Shown here piece after piece: positions 18,591 to 27,631 of a stretch of 64,000 nucleotides of DNA; the stretch's first letter is position 1; the number at the start of each line of letters is the position of its first letter. Below the pieces are notes generated by a model, which did no database searches, was not told where the DNA came from, and saw only the letters and a program-made list of their open reading frames with translations. The position numbers and the translations under genes were made by a program. The stretch is from Pseudomonas sp. Z8(2022) (lineage in GTDB: Bacteria; Pseudomonadota; Gammaproteobacteria; Pseudomonadales; Pseudomonadaceae), in assembly GCF_025837155.1 (NCBI RefSeq), contig NZ_CP107549.1, positions 1,984,001 through 2,048,000 on the forward strand. Direction: 5' to 3'.

Positions 18591-18857
18591 TCAGTGTCCT
18601 TTGCTGCAGGCATCAGAGAGAGCCTTGAATTTCAGGGTCTGGATGTTTCCAGCAGAGTCTATGTATTTCATCAGGTGATCCACAGGCTTGCAGGTATGGG
18701 TTTTGGGCTTTGATATGGACAGAACCCTGGATACATCAAGTTTCAATCCATACTTGTAAATGGTGGCCGGGCTTTCAGCGAGTGCATTGCCGGATAGAAG
18801 CAAGGCAAGGCTGGTAATTAGAATGTTTGCCAGATTTTTTACATGTTTGCTGATCAT
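18591..18857 (-). CDS. Small secreted DUF2790-family protein
   Basis: 88 residues from the ATG at 18857, which has GGAG 7 bases upstream; an in-frame TTG at 18863 is less likely. A signal peptide ends near SGNALAES. The mature part, with YGLKLDVSRVLSI followed by two conserved Cys and YIDSAGNIQTLKFKAL, matches the Pseudomonas DUF2790 pattern as I remember it. These periplasmic proteins have no known function; the two cysteines may form a disulfide. It lies downstream of the ABM gene on the same strand but with a 180-base gap, so it probably has its own promoter. Confidence 0.75.
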   Translation of the reverse strand: MISKHVKNLANILITSLALLLSGNALAESPATIYKYGLKLDVSRVLSISKPKTHTCKPVDHLMKYIDSAGNIQTLKFKALSDACSKGH

Positions 18858-19040
18858 CTTCAAACTCCGGAAAGGATAAATGGATGTTGAATGCCTCCGG
18901 GAGAGTTGAGTGTGGTTGCCAACTCACTCTCGGAGCAAAACGACGGAATTGTGTTCAGGAGTTGATCTGACAGACTTGTGTTTCAAATACTGCCAGATCA
19001 AATGGTGGCCAAGAGTAGCAGCGAAGTCAGGGCTGCGGGC

Positions 19041-19379
19041 TTAAGCTTTTGGCACTGCAATATCGAAGTCTTGGTCGTTTCCCGTGGTAAAGGCGGCCTC
19101 CTGAATGTGGTAGACAGTTGGTTCTTGCGAGAAGTATTGCTCCAGGCCCAGCATGAAAGTCTGATGGTCGTCACTCGCTTCGAAACCCGGTGAATGGTCC
19201 TCAAGTGACGCCCAACGAACGATCAGGTTGAACGTCTCGGGGCTTTCGATTCCCTGCGCGAACATATGGCCGTGGTAGCCCTTGGCGCGTTGGAGCAAGT
19301 GAACTACTTCGGCAAATGCCTGTTTGAACTGTTCGATATGTGTACTGTGAACTGGCAGTACTGCGATTTCATAAATCAT
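19041..19379 (-). CDS. Antibiotic biosynthesis monooxygenase (ABM) domain protein
   Basis: 112 residues forming one ABM ferredoxin-like domain: MIYEIAVLPVHSTHIEQF, then GYHGHMFAQGIESPETFNLI and RWASLEDHS. Family members are small cofactor-free or haem/quinol-acting enzymes (YgiN-like quinol monooxygenases among them), though many are uncharacterised. GAGGAA lies 8 bases before the ATG. It follows the quinone reductase gene by 45 bases and is likely in the same ArsR-controlled transcript, suggesting a role in quinone or electrophile handling. Confidence 0.85.
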   Translation of the reverse strand: MIYEIAVLPVHSTHIEQFKQAFAEVVHLLQRAKGYHGHMFAQGIESPETFNLIVRWASLEDHSPGFEASDDHQTFMLGLEQYFSQEPTVYHIQEAAFTTGNDQDFDIAVPKA

Positions 19380-19423
19380 TGCGGTATTCCTCTGGAGTCA
19401 GTTTTGTAGTTGAACCTATGTAC

Positions 19424-20398
19424 TTACGGGGCGAGCGAGGGCTCGACGGCAATCGCGACTTTGCCGCGAAGACCGTTGTTGGGTGTCTCCAGCAGCGCAT
19501 GCGCGCTTGAGATATCAGCGAGCGAATAGACCGCGCCAATATGGGGGCGCAGCTGGCCGCGCTCGACCAATGCCTTCAGTTCATCGAGCTTGCCGCGGTT
19601 CTGTCGGGTGAAGACGAAGTGGTAACTGGCGTTCTTGCCCCAGGCCTGAATCAGGTTCTGCGGCTTGGCGATGTCCACGATCGACACCACGCGGCCGAGC
19701 TGGGCGAGCGCATCGGGGCTGCGCGTCAGGGTGTCGCCGCCGATGGTGTCGAATATCACATCGACGCCGTGGCCATCGGTTTCCCGCAGGATGGCCTCAA
19801 CGTAATCTTCCTGCTCGTAGTCGATGACCACGTCGGCGCCCAGACTGCGGGCGAACTCGAAGTTCGCTTCGCGTACGGTGGTAAAGACCCGGGCGCCAAT
19901 GGCTTTTGCCACCTGGATCGCGACATGACCGACACCGCCGGCGCCGCCGTGGATCAGAATGCTTTCCCCGACTCTGAGTGATACTCGCCCGATCAGTGCT
20001 TCCCACACGGTGCCGCCGACCAGCGTCAGGCTTGCCGCCTCGAGGTGGCTCAGCGATTCTGGCTTCTTGCCGATGATGCTTTCGGAGGCAACGTGGTACT
20101 CGGCGTAACTGCCGTCGCCTTCGAAGATCTGCGTGGTGTACCAGACCTCGTCGCCTGGCACGAAGGTCGTCACACCCGGGCCGACAGCTTCGACGACGCC
20201 GGATACGTCATGCCCGGTGATGGCGGGGAGGGGCACGTAATCCACGTAGTCGCCACGACGCACCTGGTAATCCAGCGGGTTGATGGAGGTTGCGTGGACC
20301 CGTACCAACACTTGGCCTGCCTGCGGTACGGGTTTGGCCACTTCGCTCAGTTCGAACGCATTAGGGCCGCCAAAGGATTTGAGAATTTGCGCTTTCAT
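19424..20398 (-). CDS. Zinc-type alcohol dehydrogenase / NADPH:quinone reductase family protein
   Basis: 324 residues from the ATG at 20398, which has GAGGAAA 5-6 bases upstream. The N-terminal GroES-like domain begins [20 protein letters not shown] and includes [15 protein letters not shown]. The nucleotide-binding motif [19 protein letters not shown] sits near residue 150. No zinc-ligand cysteines are obvious, which fits the quinone-oxidoreductase (QOR) subgroup of the MDR superfamily. It probably reduces quinones or reactive enones with NADPH. Two near-identical dyad repeats lie in its leader, suggesting control by the adjacent ArsR protein. Confidence 0.9.
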   Translation of the reverse strand: MKAQILKSFGGPNAFELSEVAKPVPQAGQVLVRVHATSINPLDYQVRRGDYVDYVPLPAITGHDVSGVVEAVGPGVTTFVPGDEVWYTTQIFEGDGSYAEYHVASESIIGKKPESLSHLEAASLTLVGGTVWEALIGRVSLRVGESILIHGGAGGVGHVAIQVAKAIGARVFTTVREANFEFARSLGADVVIDYEQEDYVEAILRETDGHGVDVIFDTIGGDTLTRSPDALAQLGRVVSIVDIAKPQNLIQAWGKNASYHFVFTRQNRGKLDELKALVERGQLRPHIGAVYSLADISSAHALLETPNNGLRGKVAIAVEPSLAP

Positions 20399-20417
20399 TG
20401 TATTTCCTCGCTTCTGG

Positions 20418-20447
20418 AAAAAGGGATATAGGGAATTTTCGATATAT
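20418..20447. promoter_or_regulatory. Probable ArsR operator, copy 1 (before quinone reductase)
   Basis: AAAAAGGG followed by ATATAGGGAATTTTCGATAT, then AT. It contains an inverted repeat, ATAT..GAA/TTC..ATAT. It lies 20 bases upstream of the quinone reductase start and matches the copy at 20509 in 27 of 30 positions. Confidence 0.65.
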
Positions 20448-20508
20448 GTAAACAAAAGAAATGCATGTCTTTGCCTAGGGTACCTCCGTCATGATTCATT
20501 GATTCGGC

Positions 20509-20538
20509 AAAAAGGGATATCGGGAATATTCGATTTAT
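20509..20538. promoter_or_regulatory. Probable ArsR operator, copy 2
   Basis: AAAAAGGG followed by ATATCGGGAATATTCGATTT, then AT. It is a direct repeat of the copy at 20418, 91 bases away start to start, in the gap between arsR and the quinone reductase gene. The GAATATTC core is a perfect palindrome. Confidence 0.65.
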
Positions 20539-20563
20539 AAGGCTAAAGCAGCAGGCTAAAAAA

Positions 20564-20866
20564 TTACAGTTCCTTGCCTATCAGCTCGGCCAGAGCACGG
20601 ATATTGGTTTCATTGCGCTTGTAGTAGGTCCACTGTCCGATCCGACGGACTTCGACCAAGCCTACACGTTGCAGCGTCGCAAGGTAGTCGGACACCGTCG
20701 ACTGCGACAGACCGACGCCTTCCTGAATACTGCTGACGCACACGCCCACGGTGTGAACATCCCCTTCATCCTGGGGTGGAAAGTTCTTAACCGGATCCTT
20801 CAACCCCTTGAGGATTCCAAGGCGGGTGGGATTCGAGAGGGCTTTGAATACATTGATCAGGTCCAT
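20564..20866 (-). CDS. ArsR-family transcriptional repressor
   Basis: 100 residues, a single winged-helix ArsR/SmtB domain. MDLINVFKALSNPTRLGILK opens it, the recognition helix is GLSQSTVSDYLATLQRVGLV, and the wing is RRIGQWTYYKRNE. It lacks the CxC metal motif of arsenic sensors; its only cysteine is Cys43, just before the recognition helix, so a thiol-based or metal-independent response is possible. It lies upstream of the quinone reductase and ABM genes on the same strand. Three similar dyads, one 11 bases before its own start, suggest autorepression and repression of the downstream genes. Confidence 0.88.
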   Translation of the reverse strand: MDLINVFKALSNPTRLGILKGLKDPVKNFPPQDEGDVHTVGVCVSSIQEGVGLSQSTVSDYLATLQRVGLVEVRRIGQWTYYKRNETNIRALAELIGKEL

Positions 20867-20876
20867 GGGTGGCGAT

Positions 20877-20897
20877 GATATCGATATTTACCGATAT
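20877..20897 (-). promoter_or_regulatory. Probable ArsR operator, copy 3 (before arsR)
   Basis: On the minus strand this reads ATATCGGTAAATATCGATAT plus C, aligning without gaps to the copies at 20418 and 20509 over about 15 of 21 positions. Placed 11-31 bases upstream of the arsR start, as expected for autorepression. Confidence 0.55.
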
Positions 20898-21065
20898 GTC
20901 AATTCGGTGTTCGACCGTTCGTCGCGCATATGGCTTGAGGGTTTTTGCCGGTGTGGTGGACAGACTCCATTGCGGATTTCGATTTTCCATGGGGGATAGA
21001 CCGTTGCTTTGCACAGAGTGATACCTCAAGGTGCGAGACTTGCGCCGTGCGGCCAACTCTCCACG

Positions 21066-21716
21066 TCAGCGCTTGTTCAACCTCTGCGCCAACCTGTCGC
21101 CACTGAGCTGGATCAGGCTGACCATCACCACCAGCACCACGATGACGGTGAGCATCACCTGGGTGTCGAAGCGCTGGTAACCGTAGCGGTAGGCCAGGTC
21201 GCCGAGGCCGCCGGCACCGATGGCACCGGCCATGGCCGAGGAGTTGATCATGGTCACCAGGGTGATGGTGAAGCCGCCGACGATGCCCGGCAGGGCCTCG
21301 GGCAGCAGCACGTGCCAGATGATGTGTCGGCGCCGGCAACCCATGGCCTGGGCCGCCTCGATCAGGCCGTGGTCGACCTCGCGCAGGCTGACTTCGGCGA
21401 TACGGGCGAAGAACGGCGTGGCGGCGATGGTCAGCGGCACCACCGCCGCCCAGACACCGTAGGTGGTGCCGACCACCAGGCGAGTGAAGGGGATCAGCGC
21501 GACCATCAGGATCAGGAAGGGGATCGAGCGGAACAGGTTGACCACCGCGCCGATCAGGCGGTTGAGTCGCGGCGACTCGAACAGCCCGCCGGGCCCGCTG
21601 GTGACCAGGAAGATGGCCAGCGGGATGCCGGCCAGCAGCGCCAGCAGCGACGACACGCCGACCATCAGCAGGGTGTCGAGCAGCCCCTGCCAGAGACGTT
21701 CAAGCAGCAGCGGCAT
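21066..21716 (-). CDS. MetI-like ABC transporter permease
   Basis: 216 residues with five or six hydrophobic segments, the usual length of MetI. The coupling loop is [20 protein letters not shown], and [20 protein letters not shown] is the hallmark C-terminal motif of methionine-type permeases. The start overlaps the metN-like gene by 17 bases. MetNI-type systems import methionine or its derivatives. Here, next to flavin-dependent desulfurising enzymes, it more likely imports another organosulfur compound. Confidence 0.9.
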   Translation of the reverse strand: MPLLLERLWQGLLDTLLMVGVSSLLALLAGIPLAIFLVTSGPGGLFESPRLNRLIGAVVNLFRSIPFLILMVALIPFTRLVVGTTYGVWAAVVPLTIAATPFFARIAEVSLREVDHGLIEAAQAMGCRRRHIIWHVLLPEALPGIVGGFTITLVTMINSSAMAGAIGAGGLGDLAYRYGYQRFDTQVMLTVIVVLVVMVSLIQLSGDRLAQRLNKR

Positions 21717-22770
21717 AACCGATCACCTCCACGTGATCCGCCAGGCGGCGGGCGTTGTCCAGCAATTGTTCGGGATCCAGCGGGCTGTCCGCGACTTCCA
21801 GCAGCAGGCGGCCGAGCGGGCGGCCCTGGATGCGTTCGATGCCGCCGTCGAGCAGGGTGATCCGCCCGCCCAGGGCACTGCCCAGGTCCTGCAGGTCCGG
21901 CGCGCCGTGGCCGGCGTAGTGCAGGCGCAGCACCGGGTGGTCATGCGCGCTCTGGCGCTGGCTGTACAGGCGCGCCTTGAGGTCGTCCGGCAGCTGGTGC
22001 TGCAGCGGCGCCAGCAGGGTGCGGGTGACCTCGTGGGTGGGGGCGCCGAATACCCGCCAGACCTGGCCATGCTCGACGATCTCGCCCCGTTCCAGCACCA
22101 CCACGCGGTCGCAGATTTCGCGGATCACCGCCATCTCGTGAGTGATCAGCACGATGGTCAGGTTCAGTCGCCGGTTGATCTCGCGCAGCAGGGCGAGGAT
22201 CGACTGGGTGGTCTCCGGGTCCAGCGCGCTGGTGGCCTCGTCGCACAGCAGGATGTCCGGGTCGTGTACCAGCGCGCGGGCGATGCCGACGCGCTGCTTC
22301 TGCCCGCCGGAGAGCTGCGCCGGGTAGGCGTCGTGCTTGTCCGCCAGACCGACCAGCTGCAGCAGCTCCTCGGCCTTGCGCCGGCGCTGCTGGCGCGGCA
22401 CGCCGGCCACCTTCAGCGGCAGTTCGACGTTCTGCCGCACGGTCTTGGCCGAGAGCAGGTTGAAGTGCTGGAAGATCATGCCGATGCGCCGGCGCAGCGC
22501 CACCAGTTGCTCGTAGTCGTATGCGCCGATATCGACGCCGTCGATCAGCACCTTGCCGTTGGTGGGCTGCTCCAGACGGTTGATGGTGCGCAGCAGCGAC
22601 GACTTGCCGGCGCCGCTGCGGCCGATGATGCCGAAGATCTCGCCGCGCTCGATGGCCAGGTCGATGTCGCGCAGGGCACGCACGCCGTTGCTGTAGGTCT
22701 TGCTGACACCGGCGAAGCGCAGCTGCGCCTCGCCGACGGTCTGTGGCAGGTGGGCCTGGAAACCGCTCAT
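21700..22770 (-). CDS. MetN-like ABC transporter ATP-binding protein
   Basis: 356 residues. Walker A is GRSGAGKSS near residue 52, the signature [15 protein letters not shown], Walker [13 protein letters not shown], and the switch His is in ITHEM. A C-terminal extension of about 90 residues contains [20 protein letters not shown] and matches the NIL regulatory domain that in MetN binds substrate and inhibits transport. It lies 1 base after the MetQ-like gene and overlaps the MetI-like gene, so all three are co-translated. Confidence 0.92.
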   Translation of the reverse strand: MSGFQAHLPQTVGEAQLRFAGVSKTYSNGVRALRDIDLAIERGEIFGIIGRSGAGKSSLLRTINRLEQPTNGKVLIDGVDIGAYDYEQLVALRRRIGMIFQHFNLLSAKTVRQNVELPLKVAGVPRQQRRRKAEELLQLVGLADKHDAYPAQLSGGQKQRVGIARALVHDPDILLCDEATSALDPETTQSILALLREINRRLNLTIVLITHEMAVIREICDRVVVLERGEIVEHGQVWRVFGAPTHEVTRTLLAPLQHQLPDDLKARLYSQRQSAHDHPVLRLHYAGHGAPDLQDLGSALGGRITLLDGGIERIQGRPLGRLLLEVADSPLDPEQLLDNARRLADHVEVIGYAAAA

Positions 22771-22771
22771 C

Positions 22772-23593
22772 TCAGCTCTCCCAGCCAGCCTGATAGAGCT
22801 TGCCGTTGGATTTGTCGAGGGCCGCGCGGACCTTCGGCGAGCTCTGGTAGATCTCGATGAACTTGAGGATGCGCGGGTCCTTGGCCTTCTGTGGCTGGGC
22901 GACGAACTGGATGATGTACTCCGGGTAGTCGAGGCCGTCGAACAGCAGCGCGGACTCGGCGTCGTGGGTGCCGGCCAGGCGGATGTAGTGCGGATAGCCC
23001 AGGGCCAGGTCGACTTCGTCCAGCGCGCGCACCAGTTGTACCGCTTCCAGCTCGATGATCTTCAGCTTCTTGGGATTGGCGGTGATGTCCTGCTGGGTGG
23101 CCTTGTAGCTGACGCCGGGCTTGAGCTGGATCAGTCCGGCCTTCTGCAGCAGCTGCAGGGCGCGGCCGCCATTGATCGGGTCGTTGGCGATGGCCACGCT
23201 GGCGCCTTCGGGCAGGCTGGCGAAGTCCTTGTGCTTCTTCGAGTAGAGGCCGACGTTGTTGATCACTCCGCGGGCCACCGGCACCAGGTCGTAACCGCCT
23301 TCCTGCTTGGCGTTTTCCAGGAAGGGAATGTGCTGGAAGTAGTTCAGGTCGATATCGCCGTTGGCCAGGCTGACATTGGGCGCGATCCAGTCGGTGAACT
23401 CCACCAGTTTCACTTCCAGACCCTGGGCCCGGGCTTCCTCCACCGCCACTTCCAGCGGTGGGACAAAGGCGGCAGTGGTGCCGAGCTTGAGCGGTTCGTC
23501 GGCCTGGGCCAGGGAGCCTGCCAGCAGCAGGCCGAGGGCGGCTGCGCCCCGGATGAAACTGAATGGAGTGAAGCGTCGTAGGGTTTTACGCAT
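22772..23593 (-). CDS. MetQ/NlpA-family substrate-binding protein
   Basis: 273 residues. The signal sequence [20 protein letters not shown] lacks the lipobox cysteine of classical MetQ lipoproteins, so the mature protein is probably soluble in the periplasm. The body carries NlpA features: [20 protein letters not shown] and [17 protein letters not shown]. It overlaps the end of the upstream monooxygenase gene by 8 bases, so importer and oxygenases form one operon. The ligand is probably an organosulfur compound rather than methionine. Confidence 0.9.
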   Translation of the reverse strand: MRKTLRRFTPFSFIRGAAALGLLLAGSLAQADEPLKLGTTAAFVPPLEVAVEEARAQGLEVKLVEFTDWIAPNVSLANGDIDLNYFQHIPFLENAKQEGGYDLVPVARGVINNVGLYSKKHKDFASLPEGASVAIANDPINGGRALQLLQKAGLIQLKPGVSYKATQQDITANPKKLKIIELEAVQLVRALDEVDLALGYPHYIRLAGTHDAESALLFDGLDYPEYIIQFVAQPQKAKDPRILKFIEIYQSSPKVRAALDKSNGKLYQAGWES

Positions 23594-24968
23594 GGCGAGA
23601 TTCCTTTTCTTCGGTTTGCGGAGCGAGTTGCCGCCAGCCGGCGGCGGGATGGGGAGCGGCCAGGCGCGGGCCCTGGCCGAACAGCTTGTGGCGCAGGGCG
23701 CCGTCCACGTAGGCGGTCTTGTAGCGACCGCGCTGTTGCAGCTCGGGCACTACCAGGTCGATGACGTCGGCGTAGCTTTCCGGGGTGACCGTGCGGGTCA
23801 GGTTGAAGCCGTCCAGACCGGTTTCGTCGATCCACGCCAGCAGCTGGTCGGCCACCTGTGAGGGTGAGCCGACTGCCTGTGGGTAGCGACCGCCCAGGGC
23901 GTGCTGCTGCAGCAGGCGGCGCTTGGTCCAGCCGCTGAAGCTCTTGACCACCGACTCGATGGCGTTGGTCTTGCGCTCGACGATGGGCTCATCCAGGCCG
24001 AAGGCGGCCAGGTCGATGCCGGTGGAGGCGGAGAAGTGAGCGATGCCGGCCTCGGGGCTGGCATGGCGCTGGTACTCGGCCAGTTTGTCGCGGGCCTCGG
24101 CCTCGCTCGGCGCGACGATCACGCTGATACCCATGAACACCTTGATCGCATCCGCGGGGCGGCCGGCGGCTACGGCCGCGGCACGTACCTTGTCGACCTG
24201 GGCGCGCACCGCCTCCTTGTTCTGCCCGCCGATGAACACGCACTCGGCGTGGTTGCCGGCGAACTGCAGGCCGCGTGCCGAGGAGCCGGCCTGGAACAGC
24301 AGTGGCGTGCGCTGCGGTGAAGGCTGACTGAGGTGGTAGCCCTCGACCTGGTAGAACTCCCCGTGGTGGCGCACCGGATGCACCTTGTGCGGCTGGGCAT
24401 AGATGCGCCGGTCGCGGTCGGCCAGCACCGCGTCGTCCTCCCAGCTGCCTTCCCAGAGCTTGTAGAGCACCTCCAGGTATTCCTCGGCCTGGTCGTAGCG
24501 GCGGTCGTGCTCCACCTGCTGCGGCCGGCCCATGGCGCGGGCGGCACTGTCCAGGTAGCCGGTGACGATGTTCCAGCCGACCCGGCCATTGGTGAGGTGA
24601 TCCAGGGTGCTCATGCGCCGGGCGAAGGTGTAGGGCGCCTCGTAGCTCAAGTTGGCGGTGACGCCGAAACCCAGGTGCGAGGTGACGCCGGCCATGGCCG
24701 GGACCAGCAGCAGCGGGTCGTTGATCGGCAGCTGGATGCTTTCGCGCAGGGTCAGGTCGAGGTTGCCCTGGTAGATGTCGTAGACGCCGAGGATGTCGGC
24801 GAGGAACAGGCCGTCGAACAGCCCGCGCTCGAGCAGGCGGGCCAGGTCGGTCCAGTAGTCCAGCCGGGTGAAGTCCACCGAGCGGTCGCGTGGGTGGGTC
24901 CACAGGCCGTGGTTGATGTGGCCGACGCAGTTCATGTTGAAGGCGTTGAGCAGCACTTGCTTGGCCAT
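23586..24968 (-). CDS. FMN-dependent monooxygenase, NtaA/SnaA/DszA (LLM) family
   Basis: 460 residues, the normal length for this group. The start is the ATG at 24968, which overlaps the stop of the upstream gene by one base (TGATG); the longer open frame upstream is the antiparallel-frame shadow of that gene. Family markers are LDHLTNGRVGWNIVTGYLDS and LLFQAGSSARGLQFAGNHAE. DszA-type enzymes use reduced FMN from a separate reductase to oxidise and cleave sulfones or similar substrates. No flavin reductase is encoded nearby. With two DszC/SfnC-like genes directly upstream, a stepwise sulfur oxidation pathway is likely. Confidence 0.9.
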   Translation of the reverse strand: MAKQVLLNAFNMNCVGHINHGLWTHPRDRSVDFTRLDYWTDLARLLERGLFDGLFLADILGVYDIYQGNLDLTLRESIQLPINDPLLLVPAMAGVTSHLGFGVTANLSYEAPYTFARRMSTLDHLTNGRVGWNIVTGYLDSAARAMGRPQQVEHDRRYDQAEEYLEVLYKLWEGSWEDDAVLADRDRRIYAQPHKVHPVRHHGEFYQVEGYHLSQPSPQRTPLLFQAGSSARGLQFAGNHAECVFIGGQNKEAVRAQVDKVRAAAVAAGRPADAIKVFMGISVIVAPSEAEARDKLAEYQRHASPEAGIAHFSASTGIDLAAFGLDEPIVERKTNAIESVVKSFSGWTKRRLLQQHALGGRYPQAVGSPSQVADQLLAWIDETGLDGFNLTRTVTPESYADVIDLVVPELQQRGRYKTAYVDGALRHKLFGQGPRLAAPHPAAGWRQLAPQTEEKESRHA

Positions 24969-26167
24969 CAGATGGTCCCCCGGCGCGGCGGCAGACGGTC
25001 GTTGAGGTAGTAGTCGCCGACGGCGTGGTACTTCCAGCGCACCGGGTCGTGCAGGGTGTGAGTGCGGGCGTTGCGCCAGTGGCGGTCGAGGCCGTACTCG
25101 GCCAGCGTTGCGCGGCTGCCGGACAGCTCCAGCAGCTTGCTGCCGAGCAGCAGCGAGGTTTCCGTGCTGATCACCCGCGCCTCGGCCACGGCAATGGAGG
25201 CGGCGGCCACGCTGGCCTCGTCCGGCTCTGCCTGGGCACGGTCGACGAACTCGCCGGCACGCTGCAGCAGCTTCTCGCTGGCGGCCAGGCGCACGCGCAG
25301 CTTGCCGATCTCCTGCTGGGTCAGCGGATCCTCGGCGGCACGCTCGACGCCGGCGTCGATCCATGGCCGTGCCTTGTGCCGCACGAACTGCAGCAGGTCC
25401 TCGTAGGCGCCGCGGGCGATGCCGGTGTCGATGGCCGCGTGCAGCAGCTGGGCGAAGGGGCCGACCGTGGTCGGCCGCTCGAAGGCGCTCTGGAACGGCA
25501 CCAGGTCTTCTTCCGCCAGCGGCACGCCGGTGAAGACCACGCTGCCGCTGCCGGTGGTGCGCTGGCCGAAGCCGCTCCAGTCGTCGATCAGCTCCAGCCC
25601 CTCGGCCTCGCGCGGGACGAAGGCGAGGAAACCGACGCCGTGCTCGTCCAGCACATGGGTGGGGATGCGCTGGGCGAACAGCGCGCCGGTGCAGTAGAAC
25701 TTGCGTCCGTCGATGCGATAGCCGCTATCGCTGCGGGTCAGGCGGGTGGTGCGGTCCAGCGCGGTCCGGGTGCCGAGTTCGGCCAGGGCATTGCCGAAGC
25801 GTTTGCCGGCCAGCACTTCGCCGTACAGGCGGCGCTGCTGCTCCGGGCTGCCGTTTACCCGCAGCACTTCCAGGGCGTAGAAGTGGTTCTGCGGGATCTG
25901 CCCCAGCGAGGAATCGGCCTGGGCGATGCGGGCAATGACCCGGGCCAGGGTGACGCTGGTAACGCCGGCGCCGCCGAATTCCTGCGGCACGCTGATGCCC
26001 CACAACCCGGAGCGGGAGAACTGCTCCAGCTCGGCATGCGGCAGGCGGCGCTCGCGGTCACGCTCGGCGGCGTCGCGGACGAAGCTGGTGGCCAGCTTCT
26101 CGGCCACCTCGAGGGCTTCGGCATCGCTGCGAATCAGCGCCACCGGGGTAGTCAGGGGTGCGTTCAT
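24968..26167 (-). CDS. Acyl-CoA dehydrogenase-fold flavin monooxygenase, SfnC/DszC-like (copy 1)
   Basis: 399 residues. It has the acyl-CoA dehydrogenase fold (GISVPQEFGGAGVTSVTLAR, then DWSGFGQRTTGSGSVVFTGV), but with the SfnC/DszC-type C-terminus (GLDRHWRNARTHTLHDPVRW) in place of a dehydrogenase's catalytic Glu. Relatives use reduced flavin and oxygen to oxidise sulfides to sulfones (DszC) or take part in dimethyl sulfone use (SfnC). It is one of two tandem paralogues and is separated by 3 bases from the other. Confidence 0.88.
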   Translation of the reverse strand: MNAPLTTPVALIRSDAEALEVAEKLATSFVRDAAERDRERRLPHAELEQFSRSGLWGISVPQEFGGAGVTSVTLARVIARIAQADSSLGQIPQNHFYALEVLRVNGSPEQQRRLYGEVLAGKRFGNALAELGTRTALDRTTRLTRSDSGYRIDGRKFYCTGALFAQRIPTHVLDEHGVGFLAFVPREAEGLELIDDWSGFGQRTTGSGSVVFTGVPLAEEDLVPFQSAFERPTTVGPFAQLLHAAIDTGIARGAYEDLLQFVRHKARPWIDAGVERAAEDPLTQQEIGKLRVRLAASEKLLQRAGEFVDRAQAEPDEASVAAASIAVAEARVISTETSLLLGSKLLELSGSRATLAEYGLDRHWRNARTHTLHDPVRWKYHAVGDYYLNDRLPPRRGTI

Positions 26168-26170
26168 GGC

Positions 26171-27409
26171 TCAGATCCAGGAATGACGGTTGGGATGACG
26201 GCCGTTGAGGTGCCAGGCGCCGATGGCGTGGTATTTCCAGCGCACCGGATCGTGCAGGGTGTGGGTGCGGGCGTTGCGCCAGTGGCGGTCGAGGCCGAAC
26301 TCGGCCAGCGTCGCGCGACTGCCGGCGAGGTCCAGCAGCTTTTCGCTGGCGACCAGGCTGATCTCGGTGGTCAGCGCCTTGGCTTCGGCCACGGCAATGG
26401 ACGCACGGGCGGCGGCATCGGCGTCGATGGGGGCGGCGGCCACTTCGTCGAGCACGCGTCCGGCCTCGTGCAGCAGCGCCTCGGCGGCGTGCAGCTCGAT
26501 CTGCAGGCGGCCGATGTCGGCGATCACGTAGGGATCGTCGCCGGCACGCTCGACTTTGGCATCGACCCAGGGACGCGCCCTGTCGCGGACGAAGACGATG
26601 GCGTCGCGTACGGCAGCGTCGGCGATGCCCAGGTCGATGGCGGCCTGGATCAACTGTGAAAAGGCGCCCTGGATGCTTGGCTGTTCGACCAGCGGCCACA
26701 GCGGGATCAGGTTGTCCTCGTCGACTTCCACCTCGTTGAGCAGCACGGTGCCGCTGGCGGTGGTGCGCTGGCCGAAGCCGGACCAGTCGTTGACGATGCG
26801 CAGGCCCGGGCGGCCGCGCTGGATGAAGGCCAGCCAGGGACGGCCTTGTTCGTCCAGCGCCTTGCTGGCGACCCAGTGGGCGAAGATGGCGCCGGTGGAA
26901 TAGAACTTCTCGCCGCTGAACAGCCAGCGGCCGTCACGGCGTATCAGGCGTGCCTGGATATCCAGCGTGTGCCTGCTGCCACGCTCGGGGCCGCCGTTGC
27001 CGATGCGCCAGCCGGCCAGCACGCTGGCAAACAGGCGGCGCTGTTGTTCCGGGCTGGCGGCTACGCGCAGCAGGCCGAGCAGGCCGAAATGGTTCTGCGG
27101 AATCTGACCCAGGGCCGGGTCCGCGGCGGAAATGATGCGGAACACTTCGGCGATGGTGACGAAGGACAACTGCGGGCCACCGAACTCGCGCGGCACGGCG
27201 ATGCTGCCGAGGCCGCTGGCGGTGAAGCGTTCCACCAGTTCCCAGGGCAGGCGGCGCTCGCGGTCACGCTGGATAGCCTCGGCCTGCGCCGCTTCGGCCA
27301 GGGCACGAGCAGCCTGCAGCGCGTCGGCATCGGTGACGAGAATGGTGGAAGGGTAGAGGGCAGGGGCGACGTCCTGGTCGCTGTTCTTGAGGGTACTCGG
27401 ACTGGTCAT
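26171..27409 (-). CDS. Acyl-CoA dehydrogenase-fold flavin monooxygenase, SfnC/DszC-like (copy 2)
   Basis: 412 residues from the ATG at 27409, with GAGGT 5 bases upstream. It has the same architecture as the neighbour (SIAVPREFGGPQLSFVTIAE, then DWSGFGQRTTASGTVLLNEV) and an almost identical C-terminal segment, GLDRHWRNARTHTLHDPVRW. This is the first gene of the operon that continues through the second paralogue, the DszA-like monooxygenase and the MetQNI-type importer. The two copies probably oxidise different substrates or form a mixed tetramer; the sequence cannot tell. Confidence 0.88.
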   Translation of the reverse strand: MTSPSTLKNSDQDVAPALYPSTILVTDADALQAARALAEAAQAEAIQRDRERRLPWELVERFTASGLGSIAVPREFGGPQLSFVTIAEVFRIISAADPALGQIPQNHFGLLGLLRVAASPEQQRRLFASVLAGWRIGNGGPERGSRHTLDIQARLIRRDGRWLFSGEKFYSTGAIFAHWVASKALDEQGRPWLAFIQRGRPGLRIVNDWSGFGQRTTASGTVLLNEVEVDEDNLIPLWPLVEQPSIQGAFSQLIQAAIDLGIADAAVRDAIVFVRDRARPWVDAKVERAGDDPYVIADIGRLQIELHAAEALLHEAGRVLDEVAAAPIDADAAARASIAVAEAKALTTEISLVASEKLLDLAGSRATLAEFGLDRHWRNARTHTLHDPVRWKYHAIGAWHLNGRHPNRHSWI

Positions 27410-27588
27410 GCAAACCTCATCTTGTGGATGTGCCGCAACGGCACCGGGATGAGGGCGCAACGGAGCGGCGGTAAATATCGAGGCTCCGGTGGTCCGGTTT
27501 TTATACCCTATGAGATTTAAAACATCCTGTTAAATATGATTAAAGAATATCTATGTGCCTGGAAGTTGTGTCGAAGCGGGCACATTGC

Positions 27589-27620
27589 CCGGGTGGAGGG
27601 GTGACAACCTCTCCACCCGG
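27589..27620 (-). terminator. Hairpin after tauD, probable terminator
   Basis: CCGGGTGGAG and CTCCACCCGG form a perfect 10-base stem with a 12-base loop, ending 12 bases after the tauD stop codon. There is no T-run after it on the minus strand, so termination strength is uncertain. It separates the tau operon from the next operon's AT-rich promoter (27480-27560). Confidence 0.55.
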
Positions 27621-27631
27621 GGCGGGGCTGC

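Noticed and set aside
24969..25364. N-terminal extension of the DszA-like gene
   Set aside because: It runs in another frame of the upstream DszC-like gene; the ATG at 24968 with TGATG coupling and normal family length is the real start.
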